NCBI GenBank assembly: GCA_021203305.1
Contig: JAJQBK010000006.1
Location: forward strand, 1-64,000
DNA length: 64,000 nucleotides
From: Lachnospiraceae bacterium
GTDB lineage: Bacteria; Bacillota; Clostridia; Lachnospirales; Lachnospiraceae
Direction: 5' to 3'
Shown here: positions 9,366 to 17,909 of the stretch, piece after piece
Position numbering within the stretch: the first letter of the stretch is position 1
Layout: each line of letters starts with the position of its first letter
Translations under genes and position numbers: made by a program
The notes under the pieces: generated by a model
Database searches by the model: none
The model's input: the letters and a program-made list of their open reading frames with translations, nothing else
Told to the model about the DNA's origin: nothing

Positions 9366-10295
9366 ATGGACAGGATTGCTGTACTGATTCCCTGCTATAA
9401 TGAGGAAAAAACAATTGAAAAGGTCATTCATGACGCCCGCGCGGCGCTGCCGGAGGCGGTGATCTATGTCTACAACAATAATTCCACCGACCGGACGGAG
9501 GAGCTGGCGAAAAAGGCTGGCGCGGTGGTTCGCCGGGAGTATAAGCAGGGGAAGGGCAACGTAATCCGCAGAATGTTCCGGGAGGTGGAGGCGGAGTGTT
9601 ATCTGATGATTGACGGGGACGATACCTATCCGCTGGAGGCTGCCGGGGAAATGACGGACCTGGTGCTGGAGAAGCATGCGGACATGGTGGTGGGCGACCG
9701 TCTTTCCTCCACGTATTATGAGGAAAATAAGCGTCCCTTCCACAATTTTGGCAACAGCCTGATGAAAAACGCCATCAATTTTCTGTTCCATTCGGATATT
9801 CAGGACATCATGACGGGCTACCGCGCCTTCAGCTACGGCTTTGTGAAGACCTTCCCGGTGATCTCCCAGGGCTTTGAGATTGAGACGGAGATGACCATCC
9901 ACGCGGTCAATTATAACCTTCAGGTGGAGAATGTAGTGGTGGATTACCGGGACAGGCCGGAGGGGTCGGAGTCCAAGCTGAATACCTTTTCCGATGGGTT
10001 CCGGGTCTTATTTAAATTATTTCAGCTGTTTAAGAATTATAAGCCGTTTCAGTTTTTCGGAGCCCTTGGGGTGCTTCTCGCGGCGGCTGGCCTTGTCATG
10101 TTCATTCCCATTCTCGCGGAATATTTCCGCACAGGGCTGGTGCCCCGCTTTCCCACGCTGATTGTCAGCTGCTTTCTGGTGCTGGCGGCGGTGCAGTCTT
10201 TTTTCTCCGGCATGATTTTGTCGGAGTCCTGCAGTGTGGAGCGGCGGAATTTTGAATATAAATATATGGAAGCTGATAGAAATATGAAAAAATAG
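9366..10295 (+). CDS. Family 2 glycosyltransferase with C-terminal membrane helices
   Basis: The N-terminal GT-A domain (VLIPCYNEEKTIEKVI, then the DGDDTYP nucleotide/metal motif and a later GFEIETEMTIHA) resembles dolichyl-phosphate-mannose synthase and polyprenol-phosphate glycosyltransferases. Two hydrophobic helices at about residues 232-290 anchor it in the membrane. The likely role is transfer of a sugar from a nucleotide donor to a lipid carrier for envelope glycans. An AAGGAG site precedes ATG 9366. malQ follows after 25 bases, so the two may be co-transcribed without an obvious functional link. Confidence 0.85.
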   Translation: MDRIAVLIPCYNEEKTIEKVIHDARAALPEAVIYVYNNNSTDRTEELAKKAGAVVRREYKQGKGNVIRRMFREVEAECYLMIDGDDTYPLEAAGEMTDLVLEKHADMVVGDRLSSTYYEENKRPFHNFGNSLMKNAINFLFHSDIQDIMTGYRAFSYGFVKTFPVISQGFEIETEMTIHAVNYNLQVENVVVDYRDRPEGSESKLNTFSDGFRVLFKLFQLFKNYKPFQFFGALGVLLAAAGLVMFIPILAEYFRTGLVPRFPTLIVSCFLVLAAVQSFFSGMILSESCSVERRNFEYKYMEADRNMKK

Positions 10296-10320
10296 AAAAA
10301 AGCGGAGGGGAGATACCATT

Positions 10321-11808
10321 ATGCGCAGAAGCGGAATATTGATGCCCATTTCCAGTCTGCCGGGGCCTTATGGCATCGGTACGTTTTCGAAGGAAGCCTA
10401 TCGGTTTGTGGACTTTCTGGCGGCTGCCGGGCAGAGTGTCTGGCAGATTTTGCCCCTGGGGCCCACGGGCTACGGCGACAGTCCCTACCAGTCCTTTTCC
10501 ACCTTTGCGGGGAATCCTTATTTTATTGATCTGGAAGCCCTGATAAGGGAAAAGGCGCTGACCAGAAAGGAGTGCGAGGCTCTGGACTGGGGCGGCAGCG
10601 TGGAATATGTGGATTATGAGAAAATGTACATATCCCGGTTTATCGCTCTCAGGAAAGCCTTTGGCCGCGCCCGGAAAACGCTGTCACAGGATGAGGATTT
10701 TTTTGAATTTATCAAAAAAAACTATGACTGGGTGGCGGACTACGCCCTGTATATGGCCATCAAGGACGCCAACGGAGGAAAGTGCTGGATCGAGTGGGAG
10801 GAGGACATCCGCCTGCGCAGGCCGGAGGCTCTGGAGAAATGCCGGGAGGAATACACGGAGGATATTTTATTTTACGAATATCTTCAATATCAGTTTGACA
10901 AACAGTGGACCAGGCTGAAGGCCTACGCCAATCAAAAGGGGATAAAAATTGTGGGCGACGTCCCCATTTATGTGGCCTTTGACAGCATGGATACCTGGGC
11001 AAATCCGGAGCTTTTCCAACTGGACGAGGACCGGGTTCCCATCGCCGTGGCCGGCTGTCCGCCGGACGCCTTCAGCGCTACCGGCCAGCTCTGGGGCAAT
11101 CCGCTGTATGCCTGGGATTACCACAAAAAGACGGGCTACGCCTGGTGGATCAGCCGCATGAAGCACTGCTTCGCTCTTTACGATATTGTCAGAATCGACC
11201 ATTTCCGGGGCTTTGACGAGTATTATTCCATTCCCTATGGCACGGAGACGGCGGTGAACGGGAAGTGGCTGCCGGGGCCGGGCATTGAGCTGTTTGAACA
11301 GATGGAGAAGGCGCTGGGCAGACAGGAGGTGGTGGCGGAGGACCTGGGCGTGCTGACAGACAGCGTTCTGGCCATGGTGAAGGCCACAGGCTATCCGGGC
11401 ATGAAGCCCCTGCAGTTTGCCTTCGGAGGTGATGCCGCCAACCAGTATCTGCCCCACAATTATGACAAAAACTGCGTAGTTTATACCGGCACCCACGACA
11501 ACCAGACCACCCGGGGCTGGTACCATACGCTGGATAAAAAGACGAAAAAGCACCTGAAGGAATACGCGGAGGTTGACTCCGAGGACGAGGTGAACAGCCG
11601 CCTGATCCGCCTGGCCATGATGAGCGTGGCTGACACCGCTGTTATCCCCATGCAGGACTACCTTGACCTGGGCGACGAGGCCCGCATCAATACGCCCTCC
11701 ACGCTGGGCGACAACTGGAAATGGCGCATGAAAAAGGATGCCGCCACCAAGGAACTGGCGAAAAATATACTACGGTTGACAAAATTTTATAACAGATATA
11801 ATGCCTGA
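10321..11808 (+). CDS. malQ: 4-alpha-glucanotransferase (amylomaltase)
   Basis: MalQ (GH77) transfers maltosyl units between alpha-1,4-glucans in maltodextrin or glycogen metabolism. The 495-residue protein has the GH77 order: GDVPIYVAFDSMDTW, IDHFRGFDEYYSIPYG with the nucleophile Asp, VVAEDLG with the acid/base Glu, and TGTHDNQTTRGWY. A GGAGGGGAG site lies upstream. The 114 bases after it, up to the CYTH gene, show no feature I can name. Confidence 0.95.
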   Translation: MRRSGILMPISSLPGPYGIGTFSKEAYRFVDFLAAAGQSVWQILPLGPTGYGDSPYQSFSTFAGNPYFIDLEALIREKALTRKECEALDWGGSVEYVDYEKMYISRFIALRKAFGRARKTLSQDEDFFEFIKKNYDWVADYALYMAIKDANGGKCWIEWEEDIRLRRPEALEKCREEYTEDILFYEYLQYQFDKQWTRLKAYANQKGIKIVGDVPIYVAFDSMDTWANPELFQLDEDRVPIAVAGCPPDAFSATGQLWGNPLYAWDYHKKTGYAWWISRMKHCFALYDIVRIDHFRGFDEYYSIPYGTETAVNGKWLPGPGIELFEQMEKALGRQEVVAEDLGVLTDSVLAMVKATGYPGMKPLQFAFGGDAANQYLPHNYDKNCVVYTGTHDNQTTRGWYHTLDKKTKKHLKEYAEVDSEDEVNSRLIRLAMMSVADTAVIPMQDYLDLGDEARINTPSTLGDNWKWRMKKDAATKELAKNILRLTKFYNRYNA

Positions 11809-11922
11809 TGGTTATAGTATCCTCGCAATTTGCTAAACGCTGTTTCGCGCTACTAAAGCTATACAGTGGATCTGATGCAGAATGACCATTTCAGGCCAGA
11901 GCCCCGACAGTATCTGTACGAA

Positions 11923-12414
11923 TCAGAACTTCATCCTGCTCATGTTGGAATTGTGATAATTACTGTTATAAGTCACATCCTCTAAAAACCAGTCCGGCGG
12001 CACGAAGCTCTCAGCCGCCGCCCGGCTGCCAAACTCCACCTCCGCCATGATCAGCGGCGCGAACGGCTCGTCAAAGACGTCCAGCTCGATCAGCAGGCTG
12101 TAATTGTCCGGCGGGGCCGGGCAGTCTGAGGAAAAGACCGGGTGCTCCAGAGGAATCTTGTACCGTTTCTTGGAAATAATATTGCCGTCGCACTTGGGCA
12201 GCATATGTTCGTAGCTTTCCCTCGTCAGAGGAAGATTGTGCTCCTCCCTGGCCAGCATTCCCTGCCCCTTATAGGTCAGATAATAATGGTCGTTCTCCTT
12301 GCGGATGCGGACCACGGGATCAGTGGACAGGTACCCCTGCTCTATGTGTACAGAGGGATAGGCGCGCAGATTGTCCGGCAGCCTTTTGATGGTGAATTTT
12401 CGCTCGATTTCCAT
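11923..12414 (-). CDS. CYTH-domain protein (triphosphate tunnel fold)
   Basis: The start MEIERKFTIK provides the ExExK signature of CYTH proteins, which bind triphosphate-containing compounds with divalent metals (inorganic triphosphatase, thiamine triphosphatase or class IV adenylate cyclase). Further acidic and basic strands (VVRIRKEND, LLIELDVF, MAEVEFGS) fit the tunnel. The start was placed at 12414 because the conserved motif begins there and AAAGGAGAG lies upstream; the frame is open for 28 more codons. Most small bacterial members are triphosphatases, but the substrate here is not determined. Confidence 0.85.
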   Translation of the reverse strand: MEIERKFTIKRLPDNLRAYPSVHIEQGYLSTDPVVRIRKENDHYYLTYKGQGMLAREEHNLPLTRESYEHMLPKCDGNIISKKRYKIPLEHPVFSSDCPAPPDNYSLLIELDVFDEPFAPLIMAEVEFGSRAAAESFVPPDWFLEDVTYNSNYHNSNMSRMKF

Positions 12415-12481
12415 GAAACTCTCCTTTGCCCTCAGGCGAAGCTTCGGGCGGCTTTCATTCCTACCGCCCCAATCCGTGTTT

Positions 12482-12490
12482 ATTATAACA
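12482..12490 (-). promoter_or_regulatory. Extended minus-10 promoter of the CYTH gene
   Basis: On the minus strand TGTTATAAT gives a TG-N-TATAAT extended minus-10 about 70 bases upstream of the CYTH start. No clear minus-35 is seen. The rest of the 12415-12672 divergent gap shows nothing else I can support. Confidence 0.5.
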
Positions 12491-12672
12491 GTTTCCACAA
12501 AAAAAGGAAGTAATTTCAGAAATATTTAATAAAATTTACCAATATCATTATAAAATCGTTCTCGATGGACAATCAGATGAGTAAATTTACGCAGGGTATG
12601 TCCTGCGGGTGTATTTGCACAGATGACCGGATATCAGAGAGTTTTATAAGCAGATAAGAAGGGAGAATCAAA

Positions 12673-13239
12673 ATGAAAAAAGCGGCGATTTTTTTTGCGG
12701 AGGGCTATGAGGAAATTGAGGCCCTGACGGTGGTGGATCTGTGCCGTCGGGCCGGTATCGACATTCAGATGGTGTCCGTGACCGGGTCGGAATATGTGAC
12801 CAGCTCCCACCAGGTCTGTGTGAGGATGGATACCCAGGTGGAAGCGCTGGACTTTGAACAACTGGATATGCTGATTTTGCCGGGGGGAATGCCGGGCACC
12901 AGAAATCTGGAGCAGGTTCCCGCGCTGACAGAACAGCTTGAGCGCTTCGCGGCGGACGGAAAATATGTCTGCGCCATCTGCGCGGCCCCCAGCGTTCTGG
13001 GACATCTGGGCATTCTGAAGGGGAAAAAGGCCTGCTGCTACCCGGGCTTTGAGAAGGACCTGGCCGGCGCCGAAATCACTTACCTGGCCTGCACGGTGGA
13101 CGGCAATGTGATTACCGCCAGGGGCATGGGCTGCGCCATTGAGTTTTCCAAAGCCATTATCACGGCGCTTCAGGACGCGGACGCCGCCAAGAAGGTCTCT
13201 CAGAGCGTTATCTACCGGATTTCCGAGAATGACAGATGA
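12673..13239 (+). CDS. DJ-1/PfpI family protein
   Basis: The 188-residue protein has the DJ-1 fold signature: EGYEEIEA with the conserved Glu near the N-terminus and CAICAAPSVLG with the nucleophilic Cys103 at the elbow. Family members act in oxidative or carbonyl stress (glyoxalase/deglycase-like) and are often annotated as ThiJ or YajL. ATG 12673 has a GAAGGGAG site. It stands alone ahead of the pilus locus; no functional link is apparent. Confidence 0.88.
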   Translation: MKKAAIFFAEGYEEIEALTVVDLCRRAGIDIQMVSVTGSEYVTSSHQVCVRMDTQVEALDFEQLDMLILPGGMPGTRNLEQVPALTEQLERFAADGKYVCAICAAPSVLGHLGILKGKKACCYPGFEKDLAGAEITYLACTVDGNVITARGMGCAIEFSKAIITALQDADAAKKVSQSVIYRISENDR

Positions 13240-13342
13240 TCATCCTTCAAAGAAGGGGTGGAAAAGTTTTTTTCAAAAAAATAAAAAAGTTTGTAACGAA
13301 TCGGCCTCCTCGTGCCTATATAAGGTAAGGAGGTCATTTTTT

Positions 13343-14362
13343 ATGCAATTTTTGCCAAAAGAAATCACAGAGGCCAAAATCATGGTCAGGGAGGAGTCCT
13401 TTCAGTATTTTCAAGGGTATCATGTGCTGGATCCTTTGATTAAGGATGATGAGATATCCGACATCAAGGTGCTCTCCCACAACAGAATCCGTATCAAGCG
13501 GCTCGGCAGACGGGAGGACAGCGAGCTGTCCTTTGGCTCAGCCCAGGAGCTGAGGCAGTTCACGGAGTTTGTGGCCGCCAAAAACCAGGTCAGCATCTCC
13601 AGGACCAACGCCATGCAGAGCTTTACGGACAAGAACAGCAGCAAGGATTTCATTCTGCGGTTCAACATCAGCCAGTCCATCATCAATTCGGTGGACACGC
13701 CCTATCTGCATATCCGCAAAATCCCCAAGAAAAAGCACAGTCTGGAGGATTTGAAGGAGATGGGCATGCTGAATGAGAAGCACATGGACTATCTGCGCAG
13801 ACAGATCAGAAAGGGCTACGTCCTCATCGCGGGGAAGGGAGCCAGCGGGAAGACCACGCTTTTAAACGCGCTGCTGGACGAGATTCCCCGGGACAAGTCC
13901 GTTCTGGTGGTGCAGGAAAATGAGGAGCTTTTTTCCAAGGTTCACCCGGACATGATGTTTCAGCACGTACTGGAGCAGCGGGGAGAGAGCAAGGTCCGCT
14001 ACGGCTTAAAGGAACTGAGCATCAACGCCCTTTTACTGGATCTGGACTACATTGTCATTGGCGAGATCAAGGGCGGGGAAGCGCTGTATTTTTTGAACGC
14101 GGCGTACACGGGTCATCTGGGACTGGCCACGGTGCATGGGCAGAACGGCGAGGCGGCGCTGTACAAGCTGGCGGATTATGTCAAGTATGAGGCGGATTAC
14201 AGCCAGGAGGAAATCCGCAAAATGCTGGGCTGCATTTCCGTCGTGTGCTATATGAGGGATTTCAAGCTCTGGACCATTACCGAGGTGAAGCTGGATGAGA
14301 AGAGAAACTTGGTTACGCGCAATATTTATGAAAGGGAAAGCGGTTATGATCTGGATTCTTGA
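13343..14362 (+). CDS. tadA: Tad/CpaF-type secretion ATPase
   Basis: This is the hexameric motor ATPase of a Tad pilus. Walker A GKGASGKTT is at residues 164-172, Walker B DYIVIGEIKGG at 235-245, and the His box ATVHGQ follows. The N-terminal part (residues 14-60) contains the CpaF-type all-alpha/beta region ending in IKRLGRREDS. I chose ATG 13343, which has an excellent AAGGAGG site; the frame is open upstream into the DJ-1 gene. At 339 residues it is shorter than proteobacterial CpaF. The gene starts the Tad-like locus and overlaps tadB by 17 bases. No TadZ/CpaE-like gene is seen beside it. Confidence 0.9.
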   Translation: MQFLPKEITEAKIMVREESFQYFQGYHVLDPLIKDDEISDIKVLSHNRIRIKRLGRREDSELSFGSAQELRQFTEFVAAKNQVSISRTNAMQSFTDKNSSKDFILRFNISQSIINSVDTPYLHIRKIPKKKHSLEDLKEMGMLNEKHMDYLRRQIRKGYVLIAGKGASGKTTLLNALLDEIPRDKSVLVVQENEELFSKVHPDMMFQHVLEQRGESKVRYGLKELSINALLLDLDYIVIGEIKGGEALYFLNAAYTGHLGLATVHGQNGEAALYKLADYVKYEADYSQEEIRKMLGCISVVCYMRDFKLWTITEVKLDEKRNLVTRNIYERESGYDLDS

Positions 14363-15270
14363 CACAATCCTGTTTCTCTGCGTTTTCAGCGCCAGCCTGT
14401 GCTTTGTCGGCTGGATGGACGCGAGGGGGATCCGGGAGATCCGGCTTTATTCCGATGAATTTCTTATGGCCCAGGAGAAGGCGGTGAAGTGCAGGGTGCT
14501 GCCAGACCCCGCCAGCAGGAGGCTTTCGGACAGGCTGGAGCTTGCTCTGTACTACAGCGGCATCCGGGGCAGATATCCCTTTGTCAGCGTGAAGTTCTGG
14601 GTGCTTTTTCAGTGCTTCGCCGCCCTCTGGGTGTGGATTCTGGTCAGCGCGGGCAGAGGCTTCGGAGCAGCCTTTCTGTGCGCCTGTGGGGGTGCCGGCC
14701 TGCTTCGCGGCGGTTTTGAGCCTGATGAGGACAAGGAGGTACAAAAGAACGGAGGAGCACTTGCTGGAGGCGATTAACCTGGCGGAGGGGTTTTCAGCCA
14801 CGGAGGAGGATTCGGTGGCGATTCTGGCCCACTGCGGGGAGTATATCCGCGGGCCGGTGGGACAGGTTCTGCGGAGGATTGATTCTTTGCGCGATCAGGG
14901 CCTGAGCAGCCGGATGATTTTAGAGCGGCTGAAGCTGGAGCTGGAGCATCCCAAGTGGCAGGAATTTATTCATAACCTGAGTGTGTGCAGCATGTACAAC
15001 TGTGATTTTGTGTATGTGCTGCAGAGTTCCCGCAAGAGCACCCAGCGGTATCTGACCTCGGCAAAGGAGAAACAGAGCGTCAAGCGGGTCGCGAAGGTGG
15101 AGATGGCGATCATCATTGTGCTCAGTGTGGTGATTCTGGTGACTATGACGGAGCTGATGGACGTATCCCTGCGCTGGCTTTTGTGGGGCAGCCTGCCGGG
15201 AAAGGCCTGCAGCGTGTACATGGCGGGAATACTGGTGATTTTTGTGTGGAGCCTGTCCGGATACAGGTAA
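14346..15270 (+). pseudogene. tadB: TadB-like pilus membrane platform protein, frameshifted
   Basis: Two overlapping frames together make one TadB-like protein: residues from ATG 14346 (MIWILDTILFLCVF, membrane helix) to about 14690, and a second frame from about 14686 to 15270 containing GVPACFAAVLSLM, the cytoplasmic T2SSF-like region and two C-terminal membrane helices. The switch falls at a run of five G (14688-14692). Removing one G joins FLCAC directly to GVPACFAAV and restores a single reading frame. The second frame has no ribosome binding site at its GTG. The cause may be a mutation, slippage-based phase variation or a sequencing error. TadB forms the inner-membrane platform with TadC. 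Confidence 0.75.
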
Positions 15271-15280
15271 AGGAGGCGGC

Positions 15281-15973
15281 ATGGCCGGGAAAAAGGATTC
15301 CTTCATGGACCGACTGGATATTTTCTTAAGAAGCTACGGAGGGGATGTGATGCGGGAGGTCTGGATTTATAAGGACAGCGCCCACTTGTTTCACACAAGC
15401 CTCTGGCTGGGTCTTCTTTTCTTTGGGCTGGGAATGTTTTACCAATGGACCTGGGGGCTGTCGGGGCTGGTGGCGGGCTTCGCGGGGCCGTCTTTCGTCC
15501 TGTACTGGTCCAACAGCCGGGATAACGAGGCCATCCTGCAGGACCTGAAATGGATTTACGAGGCCATTTCCGTGCAGCTGCAGTCCGGCCTGTATATTCT
15601 GCAGGCCCTTGTGGAAAGTGAAAACTTCATACGCAACAGAAGGATGAAGAAATCCTTTCACCGGCTGTGTGAGCAGCTTCTGAACGGAGAGAGCATTGAG
15701 ACCTCCCTGGAAACCTTTGAACACAGCTTCCACAATCCCTACATCAGCAGCTTTTGTGTGATTCTGCGGCAGATGCAGGATTCCGGCTACGCGGTAAAGC
15801 TGTTGGAAGACATCAGCCTGCAGTTGGAAGAAATGGAAAGAGCAAATCTGGTAAAGGAGAAAGAGAACCTGGAAATGAAGCTGCAGATCTTTCAGATGCT
15901 GCTGTTTGTGGGGATTTTGGTGCTGGTGCTCTACGGCTGCGTGGTGGCCGTGGTGCAGAATATTTATTTTTAA
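15281..15973 (+). CDS. tadC: TadC-like pilus membrane platform protein
   Basis: The protein (230 residues) has two N-terminal helices (LWLGLLFFGLGMFYQW and the following segment), a cytoplasmic helical domain with EAISVQLQSGLYILQAL, and a C-terminal helix ILVLVLYGCVVAVV, the layout of T2SSF/TadC proteins. ATG 15281 is preceded by AAAGGAGGCGGC and lies 10 bases after the tadB stop, so the two are coupled. It would pair with TadB in the pilus assembly platform. Confidence 0.8.
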   Translation: MAGKKDSFMDRLDIFLRSYGGDVMREVWIYKDSAHLFHTSLWLGLLFFGLGMFYQWTWGLSGLVAGFAGPSFVLYWSNSRDNEAILQDLKWIYEAISVQLQSGLYILQALVESENFIRNRRMKKSFHRLCEQLLNGESIETSLETFEHSFHNPYISSFCVILRQMQDSGYAVKLLEDISLQLEEMERANLVKEKENLEMKLQIFQMLLFVGILVLVLYGCVVAVVQNIYF

Positions 15974-16015
15974 GTGCTGTTGAATTGCGGCAATTTCAAT
16001 GAAAGGAAGAATGAA

Positions 16016-16234
16016 ATGAGGAAAATAATGAAAAAGGCGCAAATATGGCTGCTGGCCGCGGACGCCGGCGACAAGGCCATTGTTGTGGAGGTAGGACTGG
16101 CGGTTATCGCCGTGGTGCTGCTGGTGGTGTTCCGGTCGGCCATGACGACGCTGATCAATGACGTGGTTACCTCCATGAGCGAGCAGATCACAAGCATCCT
16201 GACAACAGGAGTGGGAAGCAGTGTGGTGCAATAG
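16016..16234 (+). CDS. Flp-like type IVb pilin
   Basis: This 72-residue protein has a short cationic leader, then a hydrophobic helix (IVVEVGLAVIAVVLLVVF) with a Glu near its start, as in Flp pilins where cleavage precedes the hydrophobic stretch and Glu5 is conserved. Its size and position right after tadC fit the major pilin. The start follows GAAAGGAAG. An alternative ATG five bases earlier is out of frame. The prepilin peptidase that would process it is probably the last gene of the locus. Confidence 0.75.
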   Translation: MRKIMKKAQIWLLAADAGDKAIVVEVGLAVIAVVLLVVFRSAMTTLINDVVTSMSEQITSILTTGVGSSVVQ

Positions 16235-16625
16235 GCTGTCCGACCGGGACGATGGGTTTGTGTATAAGCTTTTGCCCGTGCTGGTCAGCCTGAGCATGGT
16301 GGCTGTGCTGGTGGTGCTGTCAGCGGGATTTTTCCGCGCCTTTGAGCAGAGGGACGCTGTCAGCCAGCTGACCAGGGAATATCTGCTGATTATGGAGACG
16401 GAGGGGTATCTGTCCCAGGCAAGGCAGGAGGAGCTGCTTTCCTCTCTTGGGGAAGCGGGCCTTGAGCAGATCAGCCTGGAGGGAACCACACTGTATCCGG
16501 TGAGCTATGGCGACAGGATATCTCTGTGCGTCAGCGGCATTCTGCCCCAGATCATTCTGGGGCAGGAGAGTCTGTCCTGGGATCTGCCGGTGTCCGTCAG
16601 CCTGTCTTCCACGGCAAAGCAGTGA
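16221..16625 (+). CDS. Minor pilin-like protein of the Tad locus
   Basis: The protein has one N-terminal membrane helix (VYKLLPVLVSLSMVAVLVVL) and a small extracellular domain with a TREYLLIMETEGYL segment, similar to the DUF4320-type pseudopilins found in clostridial Tad loci. It starts at GTG 16221, overlapping the pilin stop by 14 bases, with GGAGTGGGAAG upstream. The likely role is a minor subunit of the pilus or its assembly machinery; function is inferred only from position and topology. Confidence 0.6.
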   Translation: MWCNRLSDRDDGFVYKLLPVLVSLSMVAVLVVLSAGFFRAFEQRDAVSQLTREYLLIMETEGYLSQARQEELLSSLGEAGLEQISLEGTTLYPVSYGDRISLCVSGILPQIILGQESLSWDLPVSVSLSSTAKQ

Positions 16626-16634
16626 GGAGTGAGT

Positions 16635-17177
16635 ATGAAAAAGAAGGATTCCGGCCTGATGCACTATATTTACGCTCTGATACTGATCTCCTGGGCGGTG
16701 ACGGCCATGCTTTGCTTCGTCATGCTGCTCCGGACGCAGCATCTGAAGAAATATCTGGAGGACGCCATGACCCAGGCAGGGCTGGCTGCGCTTCTCATTG
16801 AGCCGTACACCTATGGGAGAAGCGGGGAGCTGCTCTTCGGCGATCCGTCGGAGGTGGAGGCACTTTATATGGAGTATCTTCAGGAGGGGCTGGGGTCGGA
16901 GGAGAATCGGGACGCGGCCGGAATCGAGGGAGATATCACGCTGGCCGGCTTTATTATCTATGAATTGACGGCGTCGGAGATCAGGGAATATGAGCGTCAG
17001 GAGGACGGAACATGGGTGGAGCGGACCCACAGCCCGGGAGAGACGGTATACGCGCCGGACCAGACCCGGATCGTTTCCAGTACGATCTATTCGCGGATCA
17101 GACTGCCGGTCCGGGTATGGGGAAGCGTGACTGTGGAGGTTGAGCGGCAGCATTGCGTGGATATTGTGAGAAACTGA
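16635..17177 (+). CDS. TadE-like pseudopilin or minor pilin
   Basis: A single N-terminal membrane helix (YIYALILISWAVTAMLCFVM) precedes a beta-rich extracytoplasmic domain of about 140 residues. ATG 16635 follows AGTGAGGAG. The protein sits among pilin genes and resembles minor pilins in layout; I recognise no specific family signature. The 87 bases after it, before cpaB, contain nothing I can name. Confidence 0.55.
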   Translation: MKKKDSGLMHYIYALILISWAVTAMLCFVMLLRTQHLKKYLEDAMTQAGLAALLIEPYTYGRSGELLFGDPSEVEALYMEYLQEGLGSEENRDAAGIEGDITLAGFIIYELTASEIREYERQEDGTWVERTHSPGETVYAPDQTRIVSSTIYSRIRLPVRVWGSVTVEVERQHCVDIVRN

Positions 17178-17264
17178 AGTGTTGGATGAGAGCGGAATGC
17201 CATGGGCGGTCCGGTCTGATCACGGGAAATCATGGGGCGTCCGAAGTATCAGGGAGGTTGAAAA

Positions 17265-17909
17265 ATGAGGGACAAAAAAAGAGTATGGATCGGCGCGGCC
17301 AGCGCTGTGCTGGCGGTGGTGGTGTTCATCGCGATTTTACGGATACAGATGGCTGGGCTTGAGGAGGTTGTCTATGAAAATGTGGTGACTGCCAGGAAGA
17401 CAATCGCGGGGGACACCGCGCTGACAGAGGGCAATATCGGTGCCCTTCTGGAGATCAGGCAGGTGCCGGAAGAGTATGTGCCCGAGGGGGCTCTGTCTAC
17501 CCTGGAAGGGCTGGAGGGTTGTGTGATTACGGCAGAAATCTCAGCGGGGAGCATTCTGACACAGGGCCTGGTGCGGACGATTCCGGATATCTACGGTGAT
17601 TATGGGGAACTGTTCTGGATCAGCGTGTCGGCGGAGCAGCTGACACAGGCGGTGGCAGGGACTCTGAGAGCCGGGGACATCGTTGACCTGTACTGTGTGG
17701 AAAACGGCGCGGAGGGCGTTTTCTGCAGTCTTCTGCAGGGAAATGTCCGGGTGGAGCGGGTGCTGACAAAGAGCGGAGAGCAGATTGCCAACGGGGATGA
17801 GAGCTCGCTGGCGCAGCTTTTTGTGATTCCCATGGAGAGAGAAGATATTCCGCTGTTTTATGAGGCGCTTTATTCCGGCAGTCTGATGATTGCCAGATGT
17901 GATGGATAG
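17265..17909 (+). CDS. cpaB: CpaB/RcpC-like SAF-domain pilus protein
   Basis: After a signal-anchor helix (VWIGAASAVLAVVVFIAIL), a SAF-type domain follows (ARKTIAGDTALTEGNI, then EISAGSILTQGLV) and a C-terminal region with RAGDIVDLYCV, the order of CpaB/RcpC proteins that bridge the pilus base to the envelope. GGGAGGTTG gives the start. Its last 8 bases overlap the large surface-protein gene, linking that gene to the pilus operon. Confidence 0.8.
   Translation: MRDKKRVWIGAASAVLAVVVFIAILRIQMAGLEEVVYENVVTARKTIAGDTALTEGNIGALLEIRQVPEEYVPEGALSTLEGLEGCVITAEISAGSILTQGLVRTIPDIYGDYGELFWISVSAEQLTQAVAGTLRAGDIVDLYCVENGAEGVFCSLLQGNVRVERVLTKSGEQIANGDESSLAQLFVIPMEREDIPLFYEALYSGSLMIARCDG

Noticed and set aside
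15326-16489. 387-codon minus-strand frame across tadC and the pilin genes
   Set aside because: It covers several well-supported small genes on the plus strand and encodes a His/Gln-rich product with no family features.
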